A DNA stretch of 64,000 nt from Isoetes taiwanensis (GCA_021234155.1 JAJEKV010000063.1:6695710-6759709), one strand, 5' to 3'. Positions 45,122 to 56,177 are shown, counted from the stretch's first letter. Notes: a model not told the origin generated them from the letters alone. Numbers and translations are program-made.

Positions 45122-48010
45122 TTATGCACCCTCATACAATGATATAGCATGGAGGTTGCTCATGGCCTTGTCCATCTCCTTTCTTGGGATCTTGTGTGTG
45201 TTGTCTTTTGCAATGTGAGAACTTGGATATGACCATACCACACACTCCACCAATTCCCTCCTTTGAGGGTCAAGATAATTTGGCCTCCACTTCTTCTCCC
45301 AAAGAGTCAGCAGTATTGCTCCTTCAAGTTGCCCTTCTTGTGCCTCCCAATGGGCTCCCAATATTGAATTTGGAATCCGTGACGCAACTCCTCTTCATCG
45401 GGCATAGTGGTGGTGACATCGAGAGTGCCACCCCTAACCATATTGGACAGTCCTCATCATCGCCTTACTAGCACAAAGTATCCTTCCTTGATGTCCTCAA
45501 AGGGATCCCACTCGTGAAGATCAAACCACTTCGGCTTTGAGGCCTTACTTCCCACAAACCACTTGGGACCCAAGTGAGCATTCTTAGACGTGCTTGCACC
45601 TTGAGAACCCTCCCATCTTGACTCGGCAAGAACCCGCTCTTAGCTCCCTCCCACATGGTCGCTTCGGTTTCTAAGCATGTCACAACTTTCTCCCCAAAGA
45701 CTTGATTAGGGAGTCCATTTGATTTTTCTTAAGAGTGGAGGTGTGCTTTCCATTTCAACATCATCCCAAAGGCGTTATGTAATCCTTGATGCCCTTCACC
45801 AGCCATAGAGTCTTTGACTGCCTTGAAGGGAGAGGTAGTGGTTTTGGCTGCCCTTTAGGAATGAGAACTTCACCAAAGCAAAGCACCCCTTTGCCACAAC
45901 TCGATACCTTGTACAGGCATCCACAACTTGTCACCTGGTCTCCACTTATATTGCATGATTGGTATTCCATCCCTAACCCAAAACTTGAATTGAAGTGGCT
46001 TTGTGTGTCCTGTCAACTGGTCCTTGCCATCTAGCAAGTATCCTTCTACAAATGATTTCCAATCTGCAACCTCATCCATCAAGAAAGCCATTGGGTTGGG
46101 GTCAATGCAGCTCTCAAACACATCCATTAGTTCAGGGAGAGTGGTCACGTTTTCTCTCTTGAGCTTGGTGGAGAAAGTTCCAAAGAATCCATCTATATCA
46201 TCATGCGTATGCCCAACCATCATGAATCCCACTTTCACAACTTTGAATACTCCCACTACTGTCAAGTATGACATTGCCCCAAACATCCATCTATTCTTGT
46301 TTTCTTTCCAACAGTTGTCCAACCGAACACATAGCTCCTCGTAGTGATTTCTCAAGTAAGGGAAATCATCCCAAGTCCTCCTTGATTCACTAGACACCTT
46401 GGATGTGAGCTTTTTATCCGCCTTTGGTAACAAAGCGGTTGATCATCCATCAAAGCCTCAAAAATGGGTCTTTGAAGGGGAATACCTCCTCCCTTCTATC
46501 GATCCTTTCTCTAGTGTTCTCAAGCACTTGAAAATAGAGCTCACATGGAAGTTTGGATCATCTCTCCATAGATCAAGCACAAAATGACCATATGTTCCAG
46601 CCCATGACCATGTGTTAATACACCCGCCCGGACTTACTTTCATCCGAAAAAGCGTTTTGACAACGCTTGGGTAAAGGATCTAGCTTTGGCAAGAAAGTCT
46701 TGTGTTGGTCCATCTTATCATGAATTATACACAAAAATTTGTCCTACAGCATCTCGAAAAATGTTCTCCACCGCCAATACAACCGCTCTACATGATATTT
46801 GGTCCCTTTGGTGATCTCGCAAATTGCTCCCTAATTGCCATTCTTTCTTTCTCTATTGCAGTTGATGCAAGTGTATCCTTGAGTTGAATGCAAGTGTTGC
46901 ACTTTGAGAATGGCATGTGTTGTAGGACACTCACGTCCCAGAAGTGAGTGCTCCATAACTTGCTGAAATGTGATTGAGAAAGAGGCCTACCTCCAAAGTA
47001 GTTTCTAGGATGGAGTTGACCTCCTTAAGGCACTCCTTTTGGATATAGTGTTGTGGCAACACTCTTTGCACCACTACGCACACCGTGCTCGCTCACCTTC
47101 GACTTGTGGGGCATAGATTGAGACATGTATCTCACAAAGCTCTCAAGACCTGCAATGGCCTTTAGAGTATTTGCTCTAGGTTTCAAAGTGAGTGCATTAC
47201 CATGTTGGAACAAAGTGTGCCCTTTTCTAACCTGCTCCCCAAAGATTCAGAAAATGAAGACTTGCTCACCCCAAAGAATCCATCTCAATGCTCTCATACA
47301 TACCTTCATTCCCCTCAATTGATATAGCAACCGGCCCCCGTGTTTTCATCATAGCTGGAATTCCTACACAAGGAGTAAATGAAATTAATCCTATCTTTTT
47401 GAAGCTGTCCAATGTATTGGGACCTTATCCAAGACGAGGTCATCCACATTGTAATGCACTTGTGCAATCTAGGTTGCAACACTCTTGTCCCCTAATTGCC
47501 TCCGTGTTTTTTTGGTTGGTGCCATACTTTCCATCCTTTCTAAATATTTGTCACTTCTAGGCCTCTTGGGCACCTTTGGCTGCCTTTTATGAAAGACATA
47601 GCGTCTCTTCCTTGTGATCAAAGGATGCTCATCGACCACCAAATCTTCCACATGGCCTTGGGTGGGCCTTGGGGTGTGTAGTTCAAGAGGGCATTCTAGA
47701 GTATCACCATTCTTGTGTGTAATAAATCTAATTGGCCATCTCAAACCCGAGCTTGGGACTCCGGCAGCCCCGAGCACACAATGCAATCACTAGAGCTTCC
47801 CGGACATGATAGTATCAACTTCGATAAGAAGCTTCACAATGCCAACTCCAAGATGTTCATCTCCCCTCTCATCATTCACACTATCAAATGGATCAACTGC
47901 AGTTATTATGCCCTCTGCAAATACTGCCTGCAGTTTGCAAGGGTGCAACAAAAGGCAACCCATCCTCCTCCATTGGAGCCTAGGGCAATGGCCTCCTTTG
48001 GACTTCCCCT
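45122..48010 (-). pseudogene. DUF7869-like transposase-type gene, module copy 2
   Basis: Collinear with 14255-17086 on the other strand. From about 47990 downward: LQAVFAEGIITAVDPFDSVN, then RRYVFHKRQPKVPKRPRSD (47580-47640), CIIHDKMDQHKTFLPKL (about 46690-46740), DPNFHVSSIF, LDNCWKENKNRWMFGAMSYL, VGFMMVGHTHDDIDGFFG, ADWKSFVEGYLLDGKDQLT, WDPFEDIKEGYFVL and LWEKKWRPNYLDPQ. The three acidic motifs HDKMDQ, LDN and GHTHDDID are candidates for the catalytic triad of a DDE-like transposase. Frame breaks and stops are common between 46640 and 47470, so this copy is probably not autonomous as read. Confidence 0.65.
45870..46433 (-). CDS. Longest intact frame of the DUF7869-like gene, catalytic core
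   Basis: About 187 codons reading RRTWDDFPYLRNHYEELCVR, then RLDNCWKENKNRWMFGAMSY, FKVVKVGFMMVGHTHDDID, and LPELMDVFESCIDPNPM. It carries the second (LDN) and third (GHTHDDID) acidic motifs of the family together in one frame. The corresponding part of the other copy (15880-16240) has GHTHGDID instead and a frame change just after it. The family role as a transposase is inferred from motif arrangement and from the terminal repeats of the element. Confidence 0.65.
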   Translation of the reverse strand: MLPKADKKLTSKVSSESRRTWDDFPYLRNHYEELCVRLDNCWKENKNRWMFGAMSYLTVVGVFKVVKVGFMMVGHTHDDIDGFFGTFSTKLKRENVTTLPELMDVFESCIDPNPMAFLMDEVADWKSFVEGYLLDGKDQLTGHTKPLQFKFWVRDGIPIMQYKWRPGDKLWMPVQGIELWQRGALLW

Positions 48011-48608
48011 CGGCTCCATTTTACTCATCTCACATGCTCCCTGAATGAAAAAGCTCACATTAAAACCATATAGCCCCAAACACCACAAATATGACCATAT
48101 GAACCATATAAAACCATACAAACATATTAAATATAACCATATTAAATCACACAACCATATTAACTAAAATCATATAACCATATTAAAGCATACAACCACA
48201 CGCATTCTAAACCATATGTGAACATTGTAACCATATATACCATTGATACTATTCAACCATTGAAACCTTATTAAATACATAAGACAACATATATAAACAT
48301 ATAACCAACCCTTTCATATCTTGGCATGGCCACGTGGCGCCTCTTCAGAGGTCTGAAAACCGCGGGCCACGTCCAAGAATCCGCGACCGCCACGTCATGG
48401 AGGGCATGGCCCACACGTGACAGAAGTATATTATTGCACTTTTACGAGGTTCGAGGGTGCAGCCAGAATTAACTGCACCCTCTTCCTCTCCCCCCGACCA
48501 TTCTTCCTCCCCTGTTTTCTCTGATCACTCTTCGAGCTCCCTGTTTCCTTAGGCGCCCGCTTTTACCGTCAAAGCGATCGATCAAACCGATTCGATTCCA
48601 GCCATCTT
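48011..48608. promoter_or_regulatory. Shared divergent promoter region with G-boxes
   Basis: About 600 bp between the two gene starts. Two CACGTG G-boxes (48331-48336, 48414-48419) and two further CCACGT cores lie within 100 bp. The part toward the minus-strand gene is AT-rich, with many ACCATAT phrases (48060-48310). G-boxes are bound by plant bZIP and bHLH factors. That they act in both directions here is inference. Confidence 0.45.
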
Positions 48609-48890
48609 ATGACAATGCTTGGTCGACTGGGGGCAGACGCCCAAATTGAAGTTCTCGCCAAGTTCATTGTTCGAGCTTCTGCTTTGAAGAAAGTGAGGCC
48701 CTTTTTAGTGCTGCTTTTTAGTTTTCTGTAAGTCTTTTAGTGCATTTTTTCTTATATTCTGTTGTTAGAGGCTCTTATTAATCCCTGATACAATTTACAG
48801 CCCGACAAATCCTTATTCACGCTTTGTCAACGACTATACCCACATGGAATCGAAGTCGGAAGCCTCCTCCTCATCCAGCAAATCTTCCAG
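48609..48890 (+). CDS. Possible first two exons of the ParB/MTase-like gene
   Basis: ATG at 48609 opens MTMLGRLGADAQIEVLAKFI plus VRASALKK up to a GTGAGG donor at 48693. After an ACAG acceptor, exon 48801-48890 continues in phase as PDKSLFTLCQRLYPHGIEVG and ends at a GTATGT donor. Phase and splice signals are consistent. The link to the downstream exons 2.5 kb away is not proven. A different frame of the second exon (MESKSEASSSSSKSS) is also possible. Confidence 0.4.
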
Positions 48891-49329
48891 GTATGTTTTT
48901 GTAATATCATACCCTTTTTTAATCTCATTTTTCTGTACTGTTCTCCACTTTTCTCTGTACTGTTCTCCACTTTTCTCTGTTTTCTCATTAATCTTAATAA
49001 TCTTTGTATTGTTTTCTGTTTTTTGTTATCTTTTTCTTGCTTGTGGTTGAATTGAATACATTGTACATGCACAAGTGAGAATAGTGGTTATAGTAGCAAG
49101 CAACCGAGAGAGAAATCATCAGAGACTGGTGTTAGGAAGTAAGATATTGCAGAGCATTAACAGAAAATAACTAGGAATGTCTTTCTCCCAAAGAAGAATT
49201 CGAAATAGGAATTGCTTCACAGAATCTCCATTTCTAACTCACAGCAAATCCACTGCAGGAGACATGCAGAAGGGAGTGGCGAGTTGAGAATACTTCAGCT
49301 TGCCAACAGTCAGGAAAGTACAGGCCTTC

Positions 49330-50300
49330 TTCTCGACTCGCGAGTCGAGAACTTCTCGACTTCATGGCGGCAGAAGAGGGAGTGTACACTGGATGCTATG
49401 GCAGGTTGAGGGATTCTCGACTTCATGACCGGGATTGCACAAATACCCAATGTCTTCACATTCTTTAGAACCTGCTTCAGCCTTCTCGACTTCGTGAGTC
49501 GAGAATGTGATACCACTGCCAATGGCTCTTTGTGCGGTCGCGGAGTGCCTCCACCCGGTCGAGCCACTCTCCTTCGAACCATGCTCGCCGAATATTGCGA
49601 AGAGGGGCTCGGGTTCTGGGTGGAGGCCTCGCGGCACAACAACTGAGCTGGCGGCTTTCTCGACTTCGTGAGTCGAGAAAACGCGGAAACTCGATTACTT
49701 TCGAGCTGGCTTTGCAGGCGGTCTCAACCACTCTCCTTCTATCTTCCTCGGACATTCGCGAGGGAAGTGGTTTTGGTAATCTCCGGGCCAACTCTTAGCA
49801 ACCCAATTCTCACGTGTGTGGTGGCGTTGGCCTCTACCCAATCAAAGACCGTCTCCTTTGAACCATCTTAGTAGAATATTGCGAAGGGATGGGCTACGAT
49901 TGGGTGGAGGCCTCGGCGGCTAACCTGAAGTTGCTGGCTGCTTTCTTGACTCCGTGAGTCGAAAGCGCGAGGCTCTAGTGCACTCTAGAGCTGGCTGCGC
50001 GGGCGATCTTAAACACTCTCTTCTATCTTCCTCGGACATTGCGAAGGGAAGTGTTTTTCTTGTCTGGGGCCAACTCTTAGCAACCCAATTCTCCTATGTG
50101 TGGTCGCGAGAATGCATGCATTCCACCGAGCTTCTTTGTATGCATTCTCGGCTCGCATGATGGGGAATGCCTTACCCAACCCGGCACTCCATGTGTACTA
50201 ACGGAGTTACGGATGGTTAAAGGCATTCTCGACTTTTGCGAAAAAGAATGTAGACAGAAACCAAGCATTCTCACTTCGCAAGTCGAGAATCCCGCCCGAC
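49330..50300. repeat. Palindromes of the TTCTCGAC family, upstream cluster
   Basis: A perfect 22-bp palindrome (TTCTCGACTCG followed by its reverse complement) lies at 49330-49351. Variants with a TTCG, TTCGT or CCGT centre lie near 49483, 49657, 49942 and 50268, with half-sites between. This cluster occupies the same place relative to the gene as the 9601-10088 array in module copy 1. Confidence 0.8.
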
Positions 50301-50600
50301 CAATTCTCACAGTATGCGGTAGCGGTGGCCTCGACCCAGTCAGAGTCACTCTCCTTCGAACCATCTTCGTCCGAATAGTGCGAAGGGGAGGGGCTCGGAC
50401 TGGGTGGAGGCCTCTACAACTAATCACAGGGGAAACCCAGAGGAAGCCAAGGCTTGCATTCTCTACAAGTACTGCACTTTCTATTCTCTTTTTTTTAGTC
50501 CCAAGTGCCTCTAGCCTGTCTGAGCCACTCTCCTTCGAACCATCTTCCTCGAATATTGCGAAGAGGAGTGGTTCGGACAGGGTGGAGGCCCCTCCGACTA
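49545..50600. repeat. Four diverged 90-bp foldback repeats
   Basis: Blocks at about 49545-49635, 49828-49920, 50318-50415 and 50505-50600 each begin near GGCCTCNACCC and end near GGGTGGAGGCC. A second inner dyad, CTCTCCTTCGAACCAT opposed to GCGAAGAGGAG, is also present. Each could form a long imperfect hairpin. Intervening DNA (CCAACTCTTAGCAACCCAAT) is repeated too, so this is a larger, decayed tandem array. Confidence 0.75.
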
Positions 50601-51473
50601 ACTACAAGAGGATGCATTTGAACCGCATCTCCTGGGCCTTAGTCCTAGCCTGATCTATGTACAACATTCCAAGTAAACAGTCCATGGAAAAACAGACCTA
50701 TAACGGAACTGTTCTTTACCCCCGATCCAATGTTTCCTTGCCGAGCATCTCTCAACCTAGAGAGTAAATCATCTCGGCTGCGAGAAATGCTGGACAAGGA
50801 AACACTGAATCCGTCGAGCTTATCAGCAGTTCCATTATTTAAACACATACGGCATGTTCTACAAGCGAAATAACATAGGCATCTCTGAAACTCACCTCTT
50901 CACGCAGTAATTCCTTGGGCCACTGTATCACGGATCCCGCAGCCTCACCCAGAGTCTTTGCTTCTTCGTTTGTCTCTTCAAGAGTGTATTCGTGATCTAT
51001 TACTGTATCATCGCTGCGATTCTCGCGTATCCCCTTTCCATGGCGCCGCAGTGTAGAGTTCCGGTGTCTGGCAGCTCCTCTCCGCTTCCTACCTTAGCTC
51101 CGTGCTCATCGATCAATTCAACTGCTTGCAATAGGACGCGCGGTCAGGAAAAACACACATATGCAAGGCGCTATTAGCAGCTTACCGCGTCGCGGCGCCA
51201 TTCCGGAAGTCGCTAACAGTCGATGATCCCCTCCGACCTCGAGTTCCCCAATGCCGCAGGGAAGATAAACTACGCTCCACTCACTTAGTCCCTTGATGTG
51301 ATTCAATTTCGAAATAGTGTTTGGGCGGGCTAAAGCCGACCGTGCTGTACCCTTAGCCCGCTTTTTTTCATAAATGATTGCATGTCCTTAACTTCAAATT
51401 AAAGAACACGCCCGATCTTTTTTACATGCAGTCCTAAAACTCACAACGCGCGGAGGAAACTTAATTTACAGAG
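50601..51473. other. Stretch between the arrays and recognisable exons
   Basis: No recognised coding segment, although small exons could be present. Base composition stays GC-richer than the DNA outside the transposon. Confidence 0.35.
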
Positions 51474-52363
51474 TCGTCCGAAGAGGATGAGAGGGCATAT
51501 AGAAATGACTCCGTCCAAGAAGCGAGGCGCCGGAGGGGATGCTTACGCAAAAAGAAGAAGAAGAAGACAAACACCCCAGGTGAGCTCTGAGGTTTTTCTT
51601 TTGTCGGAATACCTTAACTGATCCATCCGTTCTTCTTGCAGCATTCACCTCGGACTCACTGGTGATCACTGGCCGAACTCCATTCTTCGTCATCGAGGGA
51701 CTGGAGACAGAGCTTCTTGAAACAGCGGCAGATTCTTGGTGGTATGTCGAGGTATCGACAAGTGGGAAGGAGAAAGATCTGTTTACACCAAAGGGACAAG
51801 AAGAGCTCCCGAGACAAGTACAAGAAAATCGGTGTTGTGCTCTCCGTCTCTCGCCCGGTCGATTCAAGCATTTAACACTACATGTCGAGGACTGCCAGAA
51901 GAGTAAGTTCTATCGCACCAAAAAATTAGCAGTTTCAAATTATTCTCACTCTTCCATGAGCAAGGCTAAGGGCACCGAAAAAAGGCCGGCGCCTTTAAAT
52001 TGTCAGAACCTTGGGTGGAAGGATCTGGAAGGGATGAAGGAGGCCGGAACCCTAACATCCAGGGAGCTTGGTATGGAGATTTCCAGAGTCAGGGAAAAAC
52101 TGTTCAATACGGGGAGCTTCACTTCTACTGTGCTGAAGACTCTACAACACTCTGCAGTGGGGAATGTTGTGGTTCATACACAAAAAGTCCACCAAAAACA
52201 AAGATGGGGATGATGACACCACACGGGGAGGAGTCGGATGACGAAGGAGACGAAAGATATGGTCGACTCCCCAAACCTCGATCCGGATGATCGATCGATC
52301 AGGATTTCTCAGAGAGGGGCACAGAAAATGGAGCGTCTAGCTCAGTATTATCCGTTGGGAATA

Positions 52364-52787
52364 TCACACAAGCTGCTGCTGGACATTAGACGGCTGAAGG
52401 TTTGCACGGGAGATGCCGTCTTGTTCAACCACAGGGAATTTAATCCAGCACACATGCTGGAGATTCTGAACCTGATGGTGCGACATCCTGTTGCAGATCC
52501 AATGCCTGCGGATGTCATACCTTTTAGCAGTCGACAATGAGTTGTTCACCGAAGTCCGAGGAAGATCTGAAGGGAAAAGACGTCCGGTTCTGGGTTGTAG
52601 ACGGTCAGCATTCAGTTAGGGCGGCTCAAGTATTGCAGACGGAGAAGGAGGTGCCGCAAAGGATCAAGGATAGATATGCCAAGCGAGAGTGCAGAGTTCT
52701 TTCGGCGGAGACGCGCCCGAACCGAACCGCCAGCGGCGGTAGCCACTGCCCGAACACAATAGCGGCGGAAAGTGCCGCCTACGTAAG
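52364..52787 (+). CDS. ParB-like domain exon, module copy 2
   Basis: Reads ISHKLLLDIRRLKVCTGDAV, FNPAHMLEILNLMV, PMPADVIPFSS, then after a frame change KGKDVRFWVVDGQHSVRAAQ and KRECRVLSAETRPN, ending at an AAG|GTAAAT donor. The strand-helix-strand order with a GQHSVRAA motif suits the ParB/sulfiredoxin fold. It matches the copy at 7869-8546 in motif order, and the DGQHS here is closer to the bacterial DGQHR consensus than the NGNHT there. Function in plants is not known. Confidence 0.55.
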
Positions 52788-53128
52788 GTAAATAACTCTC
52801 GGAATCTTTCCATTTGGACTTCGCGAAGTCGAGAAAGCCCCCATCCTAACATTTGCCGATTATCATCGGGTTTCGACTTCGCGAGTCGAAAGCCCTGAGT
52901 AACACGTAAAGTCAAAGGATGTGGAGCTTTTTCGACTTCGCGAAGTCGAGAAAACCCTTAGCCAAAGGCGTGGGTAATGCAGAAAATCAAAGGATGCGCG
53001 AGCTTTCGACTTCGCGAGTCGAGAAACCCGAGAAGTAAAAGAAAATTAGACATTCAAGGGACTTTCTCGACTCGCGAGTCGAGAAAACCCGGGGCTACTA
53101 TTTACTGTTTATTCCTGGGTGTTTGTAG
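52788..53128 (+). other. Intron with five palindromes of the TTCTCGAC family
   Basis: The donor AAG|GTAAAT is at 52788. The acceptor is TTTGTAG at 53122-53128, with a later alternative near 53166. Palindromes lie near 52816, 52871, 52929, 53003 and 53064 (the last a perfect 22-mer). Centres are TCGCGA, with or without one or two extra bases. Confidence 0.6.
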
Positions 53129-53587
53129 ATACTTTCATGCTCTGACATTGGTACATTGTCTGAATGCAGCCCTTATCCTGACCAGGATCATACACGCTAG
53201 GCAACAAAGGAAAGCATTGGGTTGTCCTCGGCGTCCCTAAAGGAAAACAGGGGCTCCCTGGATAAGTGGAAGACCTTTGAGAAACTATGCAGATATGTTC
53301 TGCTGGAGGGACAGGAAGATGACGAGGGAGAGGAAGAAGAGGAGAAGAAGAAGAGAACACCAAGGAAAGGCAGGGAGTCTCTCTCAGACCAATACGACCT
53401 CATTCTTAGCACTGAGGCGGTCTGGGAGAAATGGACCACATATGGGCTCAATGGACAAGAGGCAAGTCAAGGACAAGAACGGAGAATTTCCAAGCGAGGC
53501 CCGACCCCAAGTTGTTTGACAAGCAGTTCATGAAGAGGATACGGGGGCCTCACGGACAAAGAAACGCTTGACCTACAAGGCAAAATC

Positions 53588-54766
53588 TTGGAGGGAACAA
53601 TCCTGCTGAGGAAGACCAGGAGTTCTAAATTGCAGGACGCAAAGGATTATGCCACAGTCCTAAAGCGACAGCGTGCGTTAGAAGAAGGCATCACGGAGTT
53701 CTGCAACGTTGCATCTAATGAATACCATGATTTTGATTATTACAAGGAAAAGGCTGCCCTTGATGAGGAAGACATGAAGGAATTGAACCGTCTATGTCAA
53801 CCCTACATCAACACCAAGCTGAAGCGTAACGTCAAAACCCTTCCTTTCCCTGAACGTGCTATGGCAATTCGAAAGGAAGCTTGGATTCGGGGTGGTCCCA
53901 TTTAAGGCAGACGATAGCTCCCCCCCATTTCTGGTTACTTTGGGACACAAGGGATTTGGTGGTGCAGGCGGCACTGGACCCGTGGCACTATTTGCCATCA
54001 ATATGATCGAAGACCCCACCCTTTTTTATGACAAAGCTGACATAGAGCAGTGGTACAAGACGTGTCTGGACATGACCGACCTGGATACTTTCAGTTTCCT
54101 TGTCTTTTGCATGCCGGGCAATCAAACAACCGGCTTGTCTCCCAATGGGCAAACCGATATTAACTTCACCAACAAGATCATGCACTCCATATACGAACTT
54201 GATCATGAGTGCAGACTTGGCTTGCCGAAGGCACCAAGCTTTGCCAACATAGTTTTGGTTTTGATTTCAAGATCGGCGGTCGACCTGGATAAGTGGTGGT
54301 CTAGCGAGCATCATTATCTCGACAAGTTCATGATCTCTCAAGAGCAGATGGAACCCCTGGAAGGGGGGGCAGGTTTATGGAGGATGTTCCATCGATGGAC
54401 AAGGTCGGCCAAGGATGGTGCGACCGGTCCTATACATAGAATTCCTATCCGCCAAGAGTTATCAAGTACTTCATAACCAAATTTGGTCGAGGAAGATCAA
54501 ATTGTATGCGAGTGGTACATGAATGGCCTGTTCTCTCAGGGGGCTATGCTGTTTGGAATGAAACCTATATCCGTGGTTGGAAATAAGGACATGGTTGAAA
54601 CCATTCAGTCATACCTGGATCTGCTTCATGAGCATTTCAAGGGGAGGAAGACAAATGGAAGCAGTAAAGACGACGAGGACGAGGGAGACAAACCTGACGG
54701 AGACGAGGATGTCGAAGGATTGGACCAGAATGCTGCCGAAAACATTATTGAAAACCTGAGATTGAG
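53588..54766 (+). CDS. Methyltransferase-like exon, module copy 2
   Basis: Contains LKRQRALEEGITEFCNVASN, GHKGFGGAGGTGPVALFAIN, DIEQWYKTCLDMTDLDTFSF, LGLPKAPSFANIVLVLISRS, and the counterpart of motif I, VCEWYMNGLFSQGAMLFGMK (54505-54564). Aligned without gaps to VLDFFSGGSFSRAAMCEGYK of copy 1, the key Asp is Glu, FSGG is YMNG, and the acidic residue ending strand 2 is lost (AFESDE becomes SVVGNK). The fold is probably kept but S-adenosylmethionine binding is doubtful. Frame breaks lie near 53890 and 54440-54483. Confidence 0.5.
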
Positions 54767-54905
54767 GTGAGTTTACTTTGCTCTAACGGTGTTTCTCGAC
54801 TCGCGAGTCGAGAAAACTCGTTTCCTTTCAATACCTTTTCTTGTCATTCTCGACTCGCGAGTCGAGAAAACTCGTTTCCTTTCTGACAGATGTCATCATT
54901 TCAGG
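54767..54905 (+). other. Intron with two perfect palindromes
   Basis: Donor GAG|GTGAGT at 54767. Perfect 22-bp palindromes lie at 54793-54814 and 54847-54868. The acceptor is TTTCAG at 54900-54905 or GACAG at 54890. It joins the methyltransferase-like and FCP1-like exons. Confidence 0.5.
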
Positions 54906-55740
54906 GAATTCCAGCTCAACGAGTCCGGATCATTGTCAATGGATTCCAACGGTTCACGTCGCGAGGAGAATGAGAATGAAAATCCAGAGCAAGACAGACG
55001 CTCCGCGGCCGGAAAAGAACACGAAAAGTTAATGATCCCATTTGGATCCCGATGAACCGGAAATATGGTCAGAGCCAAACTCCAACTGGGATCCAGCTGG
55101 TCCCACCAAGCTTGTAATATTTGACGTCAATGGAGTATTAGCTGCAGTATACCACGACAAAGACGTCCCCGAGATTAACACCTCGCAGATCCCAGTGAAA
55201 ACAGAGCATAAAATAGTGTATCCGAGGCCCAGAGCTAAGGAAATTATTGATCGTGCCCGCACGGATTCGGTGGGCATATGGTCTTGTATGGCAAAGAAAA
55301 ATATTGTCAATGTTCTTGGTGTTCTCGGCATTTCAGTTTTGAAGTTCAAGTTCGTTTGGGGAAACGAAAGGGTCGAGCATGTGAAGGACCTCGATCCAGC
55401 CATCACAAAGGGAAGCCTATAATGGTGAAAAGGCTGGGCCGGTGTTTATGAGCAATTCCGGGACTTTGGCAAACACAACACGCTGATCATAGACTTACTC
55501 CGCCTACAAGTGCTATCATAACGCAAAAATACAATCATTGCTAAGCCATATCGACGACCAAGAATATGAGACAGATAGGTGGTTGTCCTTCGGACTCTGC
55601 CTCTGTCTTGGCGGAATCCCTCTTTGCCATTCTTGTCGCCCGATGTGCTTACGAACTATCCGAGCCTCACGGCCCGATCCGTAGAGAGCAAGATCATGAA
55701 AGCTATGGACGACAAATACTTTGGTGAACAAGAAGAGTGA
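54906..55740 (+). CDS. FCP1-like HAD-family phosphatase segment
   Basis: After a Ser/Glu-rich leader, it reads PTKLVIFDVNGVLAAVYHD, then IVYPRPRAKEIIDRART and SVGIWSCMAKKNIVNVLGVL. Later come KFVWGNERVEHVKDL and FGKHNTLIID. These match the FCP1/NIF homology fold: motif 1 DxNG, the RP and GIWS segment, and the DD-S-YK region. The catalytic DxDx(T/V) has Asn in place of the second Asp, as in a subset of plant FCP1-like proteins, so activity is uncertain. FCP1-type enzymes dephosphorylate the RNA polymerase II C-terminal domain. Frame changes occur near 55030, 55420 and 55490-55620. It has no counterpart in module copy 1. Confidence 0.7.
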
Positions 55741-55845
55741 CCCCTTTTCGGATAGTCAAATTGTGTGAATATTGTAATCGAACGTGAACACATGTATTGA
55801 CCATTTTGTAATGAATATACTTGTATATTGAGTTTTTAAATGCCT

Positions 55846-56091
55846 TTCTCGACTCACGAGTCGAAAGGCATGCTTGTCGTGTTGATGAAATGCTTGTACA
55901 ATCTATTATGATAATGCTTGTACATTGGGTTTCCTGGGACTTTCTCGACTCGCGAGTCGAGAAAGGCATGCTAGTTGTCTCGTTGACAAAAGCATTTGTA
56001 TGCTTCCGTGTGTGATTGGATGCAACCATATTCTAATGAGAATGGTTGTACTTTGACTTTTATGGGCCTTTCTCATTTCGAAGTCGAGAAA
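55846..56091. repeat. Downstream palindromes of the TTCTCGAC family
   Basis: A variant at 55846-55867, a perfect 22-mer at 55942-55963 and a weaker copy at 56069-56091 lie past the gene stop. A half-site occurs near 56848. Confidence 0.8.
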
Positions 56092-56177
56092 GACACTACT
56101 TCCCACGCCATTGGATGCAGGTTGTATGGAATGAATGTTCTCCGTTGTAATTTGATTTCAACGTTCTTTTCTACGTT

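Larger units (their letters stand above)
51474..55740 (+). pseudogene. ParB-like, MTase-like and FCP1-like gene, module copy 2
   Basis: In order: an acidic then basic segment (SSEEDERAYRN, 51474-51580), CALRLSPGRFKHLTLHVEDC, ISHKLLLDIRRLKVCTGDAV and VVDGQHSVRAAQVL (ParB-like), an intron with five palindromes (52788-53128), then KDYATVLKRQRALEEGITEF, LPFPERAMA, DIEQWYKTCLDMTDLDTF, YPPRVIKYFITKF and the motif I region (54500-54620). An acidic tail follows, then a GTGAGT donor at 54767, an intron with two palindromes, and an FCP1-like exon. It is collinear with the minus-strand gene at 5157-9218 except for the FCP1-like part. Frame changes near 52215, 52530, 53520, 53890, 54440-54483 and 55030 mean the gene as read is not translatable in one piece. 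Confidence 0.6.

Noticed and set aside
49310..49871. Several open frames of 60-110 codons on both strands
   Set aside because: They run through foldback and palindrome repeats in all frames, with no domain.
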